Assembly (NCBI RefSeq): GCF_963583255.1
Contig: NC_084811.1
Coordinates: forward strand, 15,332,088 to 15,396,087
DNA: 64,000 nt
From: Pyrus communis
Lineage: Eukaryota; Streptophyta; Magnoliopsida; Rosales; Rosaceae
Direction: 5' to 3'
Both the position numbers and the translations under genes were made by a program. A model generated the notes under the pieces. It worked only from the letters and a program-made list of their open reading frames with translations. It was not told where the DNA came from and made no database searches. This document shows, piece by piece, positions 44,962 to 58,344 of the stretch. Numbering within the stretch: the stretch's first letter is position 1; each line of letters starts with the position of its first letter.

Positions 44962-46891
44962 AAGTTTGCTGCGAGATTTATACGCGCACAAATTAAACCC
45001 TCTTTTTGACAATTGTAGTATAAGTATAAGTAGGGATCGTTCTGGACCGGGGATTAGGAGGGATTGTTAATCACTTGGATTTGACTCAAAAACGTAAAAA
45101 CGTAATAATAAACACTAAACTAGACTCAAAGAATGTAAAACTAAACTTTAAAACACTAAGACAAACCAAAGACTCAAAATGCTTTTAAAAACACAAACTA
45201 AAATGATTTCTAACTAAATTGACATTAAAGTAAAGGGGGATTTAAGTTTATACGAAATTAAATTAAATGAACAAATTAAAACAGAATGTAAATATGAAAT
45301 TGATGGAATTGAATGGATGAATGCTAGCTAAGGGGTTCATCTCCATACATGTTATACTTGCATAATAAAACGATTTCCAATTGCATTTCAATAAATCATT
45401 AATTCTCAACACTCCAAGTTAATTAGGTCCGCTTAAATTAACCGTCAAGTTTTCCTTAAGTTAATGAATTGGATGACTGCATACGACAACCCAAAGCATT
45501 CCTCACAAGTTCCCTACATGAATTGCATAATAGAGATACAAGCAAGAATCATTAAGTTCTTTGAAAACTATAAGTGTTGACGAGGCATTCGTTACTATGA
45601 TTGCATGAAACTTATGCCAAAAATTCGTTTAACGCGATTGTTTATAAGCAACCTCCACTACTTGTGAATATAAGTTCATAACGATTAGGTGAAATTCACT
45701 TATATTCTAGCGTCAAATTCATGCATGAAAATTAAGTGTGCACTCTCAATAAACATACATAAATAGGTTATCAATAAAACAGTTAAACAAATTGAATTCA
45801 CAACTTATGAAACGTAATTAGAAGTAATCAAATCAAAATGCAAGCATAAACATATATTTCGAATCACCCCCTAGCTAAAGGGGGGTTTAGTTCCTCATAC
45901 AAAACAAAGAGAATTGAAATTAAACATTGAAATCAAAGAAACGCCTAAACATTCCAACAACTCAAACTTGAATTGTATGAACGTTTAGGCTCTCTTCTCT
46001 TCCTCTTTATTGTAGCATAAGGTCTAGGGATAATTGGTTTGGGGGATGGAAGTGTGGAATGGAAGAGGAGTGGTGGAGAAGTGGAAGGGGAATGGAAAAA
46101 TGGTGTTTGGATTATAAGGGGAGAGATGGGAAGCTCACGGCTAGGGAAGGGAGAATGTGTTTGTAATGTGTTGTGTATGAAATGAGATGTTCATGAATGA
46201 ATGAATGCAAGGGTATTTATAGGAGTAGTGGATGTTGTAGGTGAAGTAGGTGGATGTTGTAGGTGAAGTAAGTGTGTGAGGTTGGTGAAGTAAGTGGAGG
46301 TTGTAGGTGAAGTAGGTGGATGTTGTAGGTGAAGTAGGTGGATGTTGTAGGTGAAGTGGATGTTGTAGGTGAAGTAGGTGGATGTTGTAGGTGAAGTAGG
46401 TGGATGATATGTTAAGTGATAAGTGATATGATATGTGGTTATGATATGATAAGTGGTTAAGTGGTGATGATAAGTGATAAGTGATTAAGTGATATGATAT
46501 GTGGTGATGATAAGTGATAAGTGCATGTGGGTTAACTAATGAAGGAAATGCATGTGCAATGACAATGTGTTAGAATGGATGTGTGTTATGCATGGCATGA
46601 TTGGGATTAGGAAAGGTTTAAATGTCCTAAAACTAAAGAGAACAAGGTTCCAACACTTTGGCTCCAATTAGGTCTTCAATTTCGTCCAACACTTTGGCTT
46701 CAAGCATAAGCTATCTGTCCTTAGCCCAAAAGTGCTCCAAAAGTCTCCAAAATGCATCTTTTTGCTCCTTTAGCCCTTTGGACCTACAAACACACGAAAA
46801 TAGCTTAAAGTACTAAAATAACTAAAGAAACATAACGTAAATGTACGAGAACAAGCCATTTAAGTCGCATAAATATGCTCCTATCAGTCGA

Positions 46892-49411
46892 CAAGGGTAA
46901 AAGTACCACCACTTGATATTATCTCTATATATGTCGACCTTTGCTTTTATGGCAGGGCAAACCTGAAGAAAATGCCCAACTCTCCCTCACCTCTGAGGGC
47001 GCACTCCCAGCAAAGCCTTTCAAAATACTCAATTCTTTCTTCTTCCCCAAAGATGATATCAGATGCCTGGAGTACATATGACCCAGGAGGAAACGGCGGA
47101 TTGAAGCATGTGCTGATTCATTCACCGCTTCTTCAAAGCAAAGGTATCTCATATCATCAAGGTCAAAAGCAAAAGTATCTCATATCATGCTCTTTCCCTG
47201 TCTTTTTCTTTGTCCTTGTTCTTACTTGCATGGCAAAGTAAAAGAAGCAATCAGCCGGCACTTGGAGTCAGTCTTCCGATCTGGAGCCAACTGCTTGGAA
47301 TCTATTCCTGATTGCTTACCTAGCGTTGCTCTCGAGTAGTCATCTTCAACGGTTGATACACTTCCAGAGAAGGGACCACTCCTGCAAAGATTGAACAAAG
47401 AAACAGATAACAGGAGGAAGCTCAGACCTTCGGGGGAGACACTAAAGGGAATCCTGCTGCCCAGTTCAAGAGTAGCACAAAGGAAAATCAACGATGGGCG
47501 GAAACCAGTTCAAGAGTAAGCCTGTGGAATCACAAAGATCAAAGCCTCAATGCAATCACCAAGGAGAAGAGGGAATTTACACTCCATAACCAGATTTGCG
47601 TCCCTAAACTCTTCTCTTTGTTAATTACATTCTGCCATGTTTAGTATGTTTAAGTGCTTTTTGTGTATTTACTTATGCTTTGTGTGAATCTATGCTTAAA
47701 ACATTGAGGACAATGTTTGATTTAAGTGTGGGGGGGGGTAACTAATGTTGTTAATTTAAATTCGTGGGATTTTATCACCCATAACTTCAAATGTTGTTCC
47801 TTGCTGTTTTAAGGTGTTTTTAAGTTGTTTTAGAGTGTTTTAGTGTGTTTTGTTTTATAATTCGAAAATCCCATAAAAATTTGAAAAATTGTTTTGAAAA
47901 ACCCAAAAAGAGTTGTTTTAAGAGTCGTTTTTGTGTGTTTGTGTCTTAGGGTACCTTCCAACACAATGATAAGGATTTGGTTTATAATTGCATGACGGTT
48001 AGAAAGAGTTATAAACATAGAGAAAAGTTTGATTTACTCTTGGTATATGCTTGGTTATGGTTATAATGTATGACTTCACATGCAATCATAAAAGAAAAAA
48101 ATTCGTTTTTGTAACATGCTTGAAGGAAGGAACTCAAACAAACGCTACAACCCTGAGAGACTTGAGCCTATAACGTTCTTTGGAGAGTATAATCTGTGAT
48201 TTCTTGTTTTCTAAAGTCGTTGCATGATCTCATTATTCTTTGCTTGGTTACTACTTAGAAGGCGTTTCATCATATAGTTCCAAATGCTAGAACTCATGCC
48301 CATTTCATTCAAAGCATGTTATTGATTTGCATAACACATATTCAAGAAGAAGTTGTGTAGTGACCACCACCATAGCCAAATAGCCTTACTTCCCATACTT
48401 CGTATATGTTGTAAGTTTTAACCCCGTTGAGCCTCGTTTTGCCTTTATTCCTTGTTTACCCACATCACCCCTTACCTAGCTTAGAGTAGGACTTTCCTAT
48501 ACCCTTGTTCTTAAAGTTTAGTGAGCATGACTTAAATGAATTCCTTTTGAGTTACATTATGCAAGAAAATGAGTGTGGGGGAGTAAAAGTTTGTTCTTAC
48601 GTTTATATGTATGTTTTGAGATTCAAAAGAAAAAGAAGAAAAGAAAAAAAAAAAAAAAGGAGTGAAAATAAGTAAGAATGAACTCACGAGCGTTGATGGT
48701 TGAAGAAAGGGTCCAAAAAGTTGAATATGGCCCTAAGTTTTGTGTGATTTTCCCTTGGGTGTTCAAAGTTGACTTCTGCGTTCTTAAGGGAATTCTAAGT
48801 GTCTAATTCAATACTTTGCTCACTATTGCTTTAAGAATGTTTGTTTATCCTTCACCTTTCATTGTTAGCCAATACCCTAGCCCCGTTACTACCCTTTAAC
48901 TTCTATATTGAGTGTTATGTATTTCAATTGTGGAGTTTGAACTTGGTATGAGCTTATGGTGTCACTGGTTCTCGCGTCTAAGTAGTAGCATTCCATTCAT
49001 GAGATCATATCTAAACATGCTTATTAACTCCAGAAAATGCTTTCCTTATTATAACATATGTGAGTGTTCGTCTACATGTTTACATCAATCTTCTCACATA
49101 TACCTAGTGTAGGGTGTGTAGTCAGAAAATCTGTGTGAAAAACGAGAGTACATCTAGTAAGAAATTGAGGGAATTCTCTAAAGGCATGTTACTACATTTG
49201 AAATGTGTTTTAATTGCTTAATTGTGAACTAGTATGTGGTGACTATGATTAAGAATGTACTTAAGTGTAAAGATGGCTCAAATCTGTGAGAATAATGATT
49301 TTTAACTTGTCATGTGCATTGGAAGTCCCTGATACGATTGTTGGAAGGTGTAGGTTGTGTTTTGTTCTTTTTGTTTTGTTTTTCTGTTTTGCTCGAGGAC
49401 TAGCAAAAGCT
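46892..49411 (+). other. 3' internal region of E7
   Basis: Resumes the aORF-promoter edge (caagggtaaaagtacc), then the small ORF 46972-47241, then non-coding DNA. A PPT-like ttgatttaagtgtggggggg lies at about 47717-47740 and an A-tract at 48628-48660. No other gene seen. Confidence 0.85.
46972..47241 (+). CDS. small ORF (89 aa), E7 copy
   Basis: Same as 26875-27144 apart from a few residues (MISDAW for MIPDAW, PVFFF for PVIFF). The TATA-like ctatatatg lies about 45 bp upstream. Coding status uncertain. Confidence 0.35.
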   Translation: MPNSPSPLRAHSQQSLSKYSILSSSPKMISDAWSTYDPGGNGGLKHVLIHSPLLQSKGISYHQGQKQKYLISCSFPVFFFVLVLTCMAK

Positions 49412-49426
49412 AAGTGTGGGGGTATT
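49412..49426 (+). promoter_or_regulatory. polypurine tract of E7
   Basis: AAGTGTGGGGGTATT directly before the 3' LTR. Confidence 0.9.
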
Positions 49427-51461
49427 TGATAGGAGCATATTTATGCGACTTAAATGGCTTGTTCTCGTACATTTACGTTATGTTTCTTTAGTTATTTTAG
49501 TACTTTAAGCTATTTTCGTGTGTTTGTAGGTCCAAAGGGCTAAAGGAGCAAAAAGATGCATTTTGGAGACTTTTGGAGCACTTTTGGGCTAAGGACGGAT
49601 AGCTTATGCTTGAAGCCAAAGTGTTGGACAAAATTGAAGACCTAATTGGAGCCAAAGTGTTGGAACCTTGTTCTCTTTAGTTTTAGGACATTTAAACCTT
49701 TCCTAATCCCAATCATGCCATGCATAACACACATCCATTCTAACACATTGTCATTGCACATGCATTTCCTTCATTAGTTAACCCACATGCACTTATCACT
49801 TATCATCACCACATATCATATCACTTAATCACTTATCACTTATCATCACCACTTAACCACTTATCATATCATAACCACATATCATATCACTTATCACTTA
49901 TCACTTAACATAACATCCACCTACTTCACCTACAACATCCACTTCACCTACAACATCCACCTACTTCACCTACAACATCCACCCACTTCACCTACAACAT
50001 CCACCTACTTCACCTACAACATCCACTTCACCTACAACATCCACCTACTTCACCTACAACATCCACCTACTTCACCTACAAATGACATAGCCATATGTTC
50101 CCTCCACTACTCCTATAAATACCCTTGCATTCATTCATTCAATTCACATCTCATTTTCATACACAACACATTACAAACACATTCTCCCTTCCCTAGCCGT
50201 GAGCTTCCCATCTCTCCCCTTATAATCCAAACACCATTTTTCCATTCCCCTTCCACTTCTACACCACTCCTCATCCATTTCCATAATCCCCCAAACCTCA
50301 CCTTAGACCTTGTGCTACAACAACGAGGAAGATAAGAGGGCCTAAACGTTCATACAATTCAAGTTTGAGTTGTTGGAATGTTTAGGTGTTTCTTTGATTT
50401 CAAAGTTTAAATTCAATTCTCTTTGTTTTGTACGTATGAGGAATGGAAGAGAAGAGTGCCTAAACGTTCATACAATTCAAGTTTGAGTTGTTGGAATGTT
50501 TAGGTGTTTCTTTGATTTCAAAGTTATGAGGAACTAATCCCCCTTTAGCTAGGGGGTGATTCGAAACTATGTTTATATTTGCAATATGAATTGATTAACT
50601 TTCGTTGGAATTTCATAAGTTGTTGATTCAATTTGTTTAACCGTTTGATTGATAACTTATTTATGTATGTTTATTAAGAATGCGCGCTTAATTTTCATGC
50701 ATGAATATGACGCTAGAATATAAGTGAGTTTCACCTAATCGTTATGAACTTATATTCACAAGTAGTGGAGGTTGCTTATAAACAATCGCGTTAAATGAAT
50801 TCTTGGCACGAGTTTCATGCTCATCATAGTAACGAATGCCTTGTCAACACTTATAGTTTTCATGATGCTTAATGATCTTTGATTGTATCTTTATTGTGCT
50901 GTTCACGTAAAGGACTTTTGGAGAATGTTGTGAATTGCGTTGCACTAACCCATCCAATTCATTAACTTAAGGAAAACTTGACGGTTAATTTAAGCGGACC
51001 TAATTAACCCGGAGTGTTGAGTTTCATAATTTATCGAAAGACCAACTGAGAATCAATCTTGTATGCAAGTGTAAAATGTGTTGAGAAGAACCCCTTAGCT
51101 ATTCCATCATCCATATTTTTATCATATTTATATTTACGTTTTGCCTTTAATTACAATTTGTGCATTTTAGTTAATTTTCGTCAAATCAAACCCCCCCCCC
51201 TTTACTTTCTTGTTCTTTAATGCTTAGAATTTGTTTAGTTTATGTTTTAAAGTATTTTTGAATTTTTGGTTTGTCTTAGTGTTTTAAACTTTAATTTTGC
51301 ATTCTTTGAGTCTAGTTTAGTGTTTTAAACTTTATTTTACGTTTTTTTTCCAAGAGATTTGCAATCCCTCCTAATCCCCGGTCCAGAACGATCCCTACTT
51401 ATACTTATACTACAATTGTCAAAAAGAGGGTTTAATTTGTGTGCATAAAAATCTCGCACCA
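49427..51461 (+). mobile_element. 3' LTR of E7 (2,035 bp)
   Basis: Aligns base for base with 34485-36520 except for one C in a C-run, in the parts compared. TATAAATA at 50114-50121. Ends CTCGCACCA, followed by TSD gtgct. Confidence 0.95.
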
Positions 51462-53948
51462 GTGCTCACCATGCATGCCGTGGGTATGCAATTGCCCTAC
51501 TTCCTTGTCTTTAAGTTCCATTCCTCTTGTAATGACCAATTCAAGTGCATCTTCGTTCAATTGTTCAAAATGGTCCTGCGCCAACGAATCAATTACATCA
51601 ATAGCAAAACATGAATGATCATCAAGAGGGTACTTAATAGATTCAGAAAGATTGAAATTAATAACTTCCCCATCAAATTCCATTGTCAAAGTCCCATTGA
51701 ACACATCAATCTTCGTGCGGGCTGTTTTCATAAATGGGCGGCCAAGAAGAATTGGCAATGACGGGGCATGGTTTGATTCTTCCATTTCCAACACGTAGAA
51801 ATCCGCCGGAAAGATTAGATGATTAACCTGCACTAAAACATCTTCCAAAACACCCTTTGGATAGGCATTAGATCTATCGGCCAATTGAATAATCACACCA
51901 TCATTTTTTAACTCACCTAGGTTCATAGATGCATAAATGGAGTACGGCATAACATTAATAGATGCACCTAAGTCTAGCATAGCATGTTCAAACCGATTAT
52001 TGCCAATAACACAAGGAATCGTAAAACTACCCGGATCTTTGCATTTAGGGGGCAATTTACGTTGCAAGATGGCTGAGACATTCTCACTTACCTTTACAAC
52101 CTCTTTGTTTGAAATTCTCTTCCTAGTAGTACAAAGTTCTTTTAAAAACTTAGCATACCTCGGAACTTGTTTAATTGCATCCAAAAGTGGTATATTGACT
52201 TGTACTTTTCTAAACGTCTCTAAAATGTCCTTTTCAGCCTCCTCCTTCTTTGTTTGCATGAATCTACGAGGAAAAGGTACATTTGGAGGAATAACATTAG
52301 AAATAACCGAATTTGGAACATCCTTACCCTTAGAAGCCGAGTGGTGTACTTTGGGTGGCTGCGGCATGGTGTCTCCCATCCTTGCCGTGGCTTGCTCATG
52401 CTCCCCCTCTTCAAATTGCAACTTTTCGTCCTCCATTGGGGCTGAATTAGAGGGTTGTGAAGCCGTTCCAACTTGTTTTCCACTTCGCAACATGATTGCT
52501 TTCGCAGATTCGAATCCTCCTTTCGGGTTGACCACTGTTGAGCTAGGCAACCTTCCTTGCTCACGAAATTGCCCCATGAATTCGGCAATCTGTCCCACTT
52601 GCTTCTCCAAGTTGTCCACCCTCTTGTCTTGGATTTGCCTCTCTTTGTTTTGAGTTTGGACTTCCTGCGTCAAAGTAGTAAGTAATTGAAAAATCTTATC
52701 ATTTTCACTTGAATTACCTACATTGCTTTGGGCAGGTTGTGCTTGGGCTTGTGGTGGTGCCAACGGCTTTTGATAGAAACCCGGGGGTTGTTGCCTAAAT
52801 CCGCTTTGTTGTTGACCTTGTTGGGGGTCTCGCCATTTGAAATTCGGATGATCACGCCAACCGGGATTGTAAGTATTAGAGAACGGATCACCACGTGATT
52901 GGTATTGGTTGCCATATCCCACGGCATTGAGTGTCTCCCACCCTCCATTCTCGATTAATTGTGGGCACTTGTCTGTAGGGTGTTCTTGCATGGAGCATAC
53001 GCCACAAGAAGCTACGGTTTTGACTTTTGGACCTTCCACCACCTGAGAAAGCAACGTAGTAAGGTTAGCCATTTGATTTTGAAGTTCGGTTATGGCACTT
53101 ACCTCATTGACTTGGTGTTGCCGTGGGGTACTCTTCTGTCCAACGCCTTCGTATTGTTGAGCGTTCAATGCTCGATTAGCAATCAAGGACTTTGCAGCCG
53201 TGGGGGTCTTGTCCACCAATGCTCCTCCCGCTGAGGCATCTAGCATTTGACGTTCAATAGGTAGAAGTCCCTCGTAAAAGTATTGTAGAAGTAGTTCCTC
53301 CTTCATTTGATGCTGTGGACATGAAGCAACAAGAGATTTAAAACGTTCATAATAAGTAGGAAAGGATTCACCTTCATCTTGTTGAATTCCACTTATCCTT
53401 TTTCGTAGGAGGATGACTCGAGAAGTTGGGAAAAACTTCTCCAAGTAAGCTCGTTTCATGCTCTCCCATGATGTGACCGTTCCGGGAGCCAACTCGTACA
53501 ACCAATCTTTCGCTTTCTCTTGGAGAGAAAAGGGAAAGGCCTTCATCTTCAAGATGCTCTCATCCACGTTCACCGGAGTCATGCTTGAGCAAACAACTTC
53601 AAACTCCTTCAAGTGCTTGTTCGGATCTTCCATGGACAGCCCATGGTACTTCGGAATGTGATGTAACAGGCTTGACTTCAATTCGAACTCGGCAGTCTTG
53701 TCTTGAGCCGCCCTTGGGTATTGGATGCACAAGGGTGCGGCATTGGCCAATCCCGAAGCGGAAAGCTCCTTGATTGTTCGGTTGTCCGCTGCCATGTCTT
53801 CCACTTCCTCTTCAAATTCAGAAACGGACTCGGAACTTGCACTTGATTCACTAGGTTCCGGGTTCTTCCTCTTACGTCTCAACTCACGCTCAAAATCGTC
53901 GTCAAAGTTTAAAATATGTTCGTGAACCGGATTAGAACTCCGAGTCAT
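51462..53948 (-). CDS. Gag-Pol of E6, N-terminal part: Gag and protease
   Basis: ATG at 53948 (MTRSSNPVHEHIL); the frame extends two codons upstream without ATG. Retrotransposon Gag domain at about residues 110-225 (KMKAFPFSLQEKAKDWLYEL ... EGLLPIERQMLD). Zinc knuckle CX2CX4HX4C at 52965-53006 (near residues 315-328). Coiled-coil-like KQVGQIAEFMGQF segment. Aspartic protease with DLGAS (Asp near residue 659, 51972-51974) and ILLGRPFM. The frame runs into the E7 insertion at 51461 and continues at 34479. 829 codons here plus 1,017 there give an open polyprotein of 1,845 aa. This is the autonomous partner's gene, broken only by E7. Confidence 0.93.
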
Positions 53949-54043
53949 AAACAAGTACCTAAAACAAGAAACAAAATAACATAAGAATCTGATCTAATAA
54001 GAAAAACGAAAATAACAATCCAAGGGATTAGCAAAGTTGCTAA

Positions 54044-54061
54044 TCCCCGGCAACGGCGCCA
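54044..54061 (-). promoter_or_regulatory. primer-binding site of E6
   Basis: Minus strand TGGCGCCGTTGCCGGGGA next to the LTR terminus. A leader of about 95 bp separates it from the gag ATG. Confidence 0.92.
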
Positions 54062-54066
54062 AAATT

Positions 54067-56260
54067 TGGTGCGAAAATTAACTTAACACACAAATTAACC
54101 CTCTTTTGACAATTGTAGCATATAAATAAGTAGGGATCGTTCTAAACCGGGGATTAGGAGGGATTGCTAAATCACTTGGAAACTGACTCAAAAACGTAAA
54201 ACAAAGGTTAAAACACTAAACTAGACTCAAATAATGCAAAGCTAAACAATAAAAACACTAAAACAAACCCAAAGACTCAAAACAGCCCCAAAACACTCAA
54301 AACTGCCTTAAAAACACTTTCTGGGCAGTTTTGAGCACTTTCACTAATTTGGACGAATTTGGGTAACAACTTGAATCAAAACACTCAAAAACACAATCTA
54401 AAACATATTCTAACTAATTAGACACTCTAAGACACTTGGGGATTTGGTTTTTGACGAAAATCAAACAAACAAAACAAATATGTAAAATAGGCAGATTCTG
54501 ACGAAATTGGTGAAATTAAGTGGATGGTGAGATGGCTAGGAGGTTTTTCTCCACACATGGCATACTTGCATACAAAATAATCTCCAGTTGCTTATTCGAT
54601 GAATTTATGAACCTCAACACCCCAAGTTAATTAGGTACGCTTAAATTAACTCTCAGATTTCCCTTAGGTCATTGAATTGAATGGAATTAGCGCATTGCAA
54701 TCAAATTATTCCTTAAAAGTTTTCTATATGAAAGCGCATGATAGAAAGACAATCAAAGATCATTAGGTTCTATGGAAATCATAGGTGTTGACGAGGCATT
54801 CGTAACTATGAAAGCGCATGATACTTATACCAAGAATTTACTTAACATAATTGCGACCAACAATCTTAACTACTCATGGATGTGAGTTCCCAACGATTAG
54901 GTGAAGTTCCCTCATATCCTAGCATCATGTTTATGCATGCAAATCAAGCGTGCACTCTCAATTCATATACATAAGCAAGTTTTAATTAAAATAGATAAGT
55001 AAATTGAATTCATCATTCATGAAATCACAACTGAAAATAATCAAATCATCATGCAAATATAACCATGGTTTCGAAATTCCCCCCTAGCCAAAGGGGGGAT
55101 TAGTTCCTCATGCTTGCACAACAAAAAGTATTGAATTTAAACATGGAAATCATAAGAAAGAATACACCTAAATGCTCAGCAATTCCAAGATGGATTCGAT
55201 GCACAGATTGGCTCCTCTTCCTCCTCCTTGCTGCGGCACAAAGTTAGGGTGATGGAATTGGTGGTTTTGGATGGTGTTTTCTAGTTTGGAGGGATGGAGG
55301 ATGGTTGATTATGGTGGGAAGGGTGCGGCAGAGATGTATGGATGTGTAGGGAGGTCTATGGAGGCTTAGAATGGAGAATGGAGGTGCGGCACAAGGGTTT
55401 CTGAATAGCATAAGGGGGTAGTACGAATTTGTGGCTGAAAATATGTTTATATAGTCCTAGGGTTTATTAGATTAGGGTTTACTTAGCAGATTTGGTGGAT
55501 TAGGGCCCTAGAATTCGGCCATAGTGATTCAAATCCACTTAGGAGAAGGTTTTGGCCCACATAGTTCTATAAACTGATTTGTATACCCAAATCCACAAGG
55601 ATTAGGCCTTGGAATTCAGAATCCCAAAGGGATTGGGCCTAGGAAGGTGCGGCTGATTTAGGGGGAAGGGTAGCTTGCCTTGCAAGGCAAGGTAAAGCCT
55701 TCTAGAAAGGTTTGGGCGCCACTTTTCTAGGGTTTCTAGAAAGAATAGGTTTTGTGGCAGATTTGGGCCTTCTAGACTAGGATGCTTCTAGAAATAGGTT
55801 CTAGAATGATCCATTTAGGTCCCCATGTAATTAGGAGTAAGACATGATAAGGTTTGGATAGGATAAGATGAGATAAGGTTTGGATAATGTTTTGGATAAT
55901 TGGATAATGTTAGATAAGGTTTTGGATAATGTTGGATAAGGTTGGATAAGGTTTTGGATAATGTTTCCTCTTTTCTTGCACTTTCCTTATCCACTTTGTC
56001 CTTAGCTTAGTTCCTTCCTCTTCTTATCACATTTCCACCTTCTTAAAGTCCAAATTCGTCCATCCATGTTAGCCCACATGCAAGCTCACCACCTAGTGTC
56101 CAAAATAGCTCCAAAATGCACCAAAATGCACTTTCTTGATACTTTAACCCATAGGACCTACAAACACACGAAATTGAGTTGTAATACGACATTAACTAAG
56201 AAATAATAGCACAAATGCACAAGAATAAGCTAGTTAAGTCGCCTAAATATGCTCCTATCA
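54067..56260 (-). mobile_element. 5' LTR of E6 (type B)
   Basis: 2,194 bp, same length and same sequence as the 3' LTR in all stretches compared. TATATAAA at 55446-55453 on the minus strand. Confidence 0.95.
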
Positions 56261-56265
56261 CACTT

Positions 56266-58329
56266 CCAGAGAAGGGACCACTCCTGCAAAGATTGAACAA
56301 AGAAACAGATAACAGGAGGAAGCTCAGACCTTCGGGGGAAACCAAAAGAACCATCCTGCTGCCCAGTTCAAGAAGTAGCACAAAGGAAAATCAACGATGG
56401 GCAGAAACCAGTTCAAGAGTAAGCTTGTGGAATCACAAAGATCAAAAGCCTCAATGCAATTACCAAGGAGAAGATGGAATTTACACTCTATAACCAGATT
56501 TGCGTCTCTAAACTCTTCTCTTTGTTAATTACATTTTGCCATGTTTAGTATGTTTAAGTGCTTTTTGTGAGTTTACTTATGTTTTGTGTGAATCTATGCT
56601 TAAAACATTGAGGACAATGTTTGATTTAAGTGTGGGGGGGTAACTAAGTATATTTAATGCAAATTCGTGGGATTCTATCACCCATTACTTCAAATGTTGT
56701 TCCTTGCTGTTTTAAGGTGTTTTTAAGTTGTTTTAGAGTGTTTTTAGTGTGTTTTGTTTTATAACTCCGAAAATCACATAAAAATTTGAAAAACATGTTT
56801 TAAAAAGCCTAAAAAGAGTGTTTTGAGTCGTTTTTGTGTGTTTGTGTCTTAGGGTACCTTCCAACAAAATGATAAGGATTTGGTTTGTAATTGCATGACT
56901 GTTAAAAAGAGTTATGAACATAGAGAAAAGTTTGAATTACTCTTGGTATATGCTTGGTTATGGTTATAATGTATGACTTCACATGCAATCATAAAAGAAA
57001 AAAATTCGTTTTTGTAACATGCTTGAGGGAAGGAACTCAAACAAACGCTACAACCCTGAGAGACTTGAGCCTATAACGTTCTTTGGAGAGTATAATCTGT
57101 GATTTCTTGTTTTCTAAAGTCGTTGCATGATCTCATTATTCTTTGCTTGGTTACTACTTAGAAGGCGTTTCATCATATAGTTCCAAATGCTAGAACTCAT
57201 GCCCATTTCATTCAAAGCATGTTATTGATTTGCATAACACATATTCAAGAAGAAGTTGTGTAGTGACCACCACCATAGCCAAATAGCCTTACTTCCCATA
57301 CTTCGTATATGTTGTAAGTTTTAACCCCGTTGAGCCTCGTTTTGCCTTTATTCCTTGTTTACCCACATCACCCCTTACCTAGCTTAGAGTAGGACTTTCC
57401 TATACCCTTGTTCTTAAAGTTTAGTGAGCATGACTTAAATGAATTCCTTTTGAGTTACATTATGCAAGAAAATGAGTGTGGGGGAGTAAAAGTTTGTTCT
57501 TACGTTTATATGTATGTTTTGAGATTCAAAAGAAAAAGAAGAAAAGAAAAGAAAAAAAAAAAAAAAAAAAAAAAAAGGAATGAAAATAAGTAAGAATGAA
57601 CTCACGAGCGTTGATGGTTGAAGAAAGGGTCCAAAAAGTTGAATATGGCCCTAAGTTTTGTGTGATTTTCCCTTGGGTGTTCAAAGTTGACTTCTGCGTT
57701 CTTAAGGGAATTCTAAGTGCCTAATTCAATACTTTGCTCACTATTGCTTTAAGAATGTTTGTTTATCCTTCACCTTTCATTGTTAGCCAAAACCCTAGCC
57801 CCGTTACTACCCTTTGACTTCTATATTGAGTGTTATGTATTTCAATTGTGGAGTTTGAACTTGGTATGAGCTTATGGTGTCACTGGTTCTCGCGTCTAAG
57901 TAGTAGCATTCCATTCATGAGATCATATCTAAACATGCTTATTAACTCCAGAAAATGCTTTCCTTATTATAACATATGTGAGTGTTCGTCTACATGTTTA
58001 CATCAATCTTCTCACATATACCTAGTGTAGGGTGTGTAGTCAGAAAATCTGTGTGAAAAACGAGAGTACATCTAGTAAGAAATTGAGGGAATTCTCTAAA
58101 GGCATGTTACTACATTTGAAATGTGTTTTAATTGCTTAATTGTGAACTAGTATGTGGTGACTATGATTAAGAATGTACTTAAGTGTAAAGATGGCTTAAA
58201 TCTGTGAGAATAATGATTTTTAACTTGTCATGTGCATTGGAAGTCCCTGATACGATTGTTGGAAGGTGTAGGTTGTGTTTTGTTCTTTTTGTTTTGTTTT
58301 TCTGTTTTGCTCGAGGACTAGCAAAAGCT
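56266..58329 (+). other. 3' internal non-coding region of E5
   Basis: Resumes E5 after E6. PPT-like ttgatttaagtgtggggggg lies at about 56619-56640 and an A-rich tract at about 57525-57577. No gene is seen; the short frames here are also present, with variation, in the non-coding regions of E7 and E8. Confidence 0.85.
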
Positions 58330-58344
58330 AAGTGTGGGGGTATT
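58330..58344 (+). promoter_or_regulatory. polypurine tract of E5
   Basis: AAGTGTGGGGGTATT directly before the 3' LTR. Confidence 0.9.

Larger units (their letters stand above)
38982..46886 (-). mobile_element. E8: complete type A element lacking gag, inside E7, TSD GTCGA
   Basis: LTRs 44967-46886 (5', 1,920 bp) and 38982-40920 (3', 1,939 bp), TSD gtcga at 38977-38981 and 46887-46891. The LTR end is CGCAGCA instead of CGCATCA. The LTRs differ around the start of the minisatellite (40245-40300 versus 46225-46290). The internal region holds a 14-codon gag stub, a post-pol scrap, the aORF (plus strand), its promoter, the small ORF, non-coding DNA and the PPT. Total 7.9 kb. It is the innermost and therefore youngest element of the nest. 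Confidence 0.95.
34485..51461 (+). mobile_element. E7: complete type A element inside E6 gag-pol, TSD GTGCT
   Basis: LTRs 34485-36520 and 49427-51461, TSD gtgct at 34480-34484 and 51462-51466. The LTRs differ, as far as seen, only by one C in a C-run (11 at 36249-36259, 10 at 51191-51200), so it is very young. Without E8 it is about 9.1 kb. Contents: PBS, gag-like ORF, A-rich tract, antisense aORF, promoter (split by E8), small ORF, non-coding DNA, PPT. Confidence 0.95.
27267..56260 (-). mobile_element. E6: complete autonomous Athila-type element, TSD CACTT
   Basis: LTRs 54067-56260 (5') and 27267-29460 (3'), both 2,194 bp, at a constant offset of 26,800 with no difference in the stretches compared. 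TSD cactt at 27262-27266 and 56261-56265. The PBS is at 54044-54061, the PPT at 29461-29475, and a single gag-pol frame lies between. Without E7 it is 12.0 kb, normal for Athila. No env-like ORF follows pol. The only visible damage is the E7 insertion. Confidence 0.95.
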
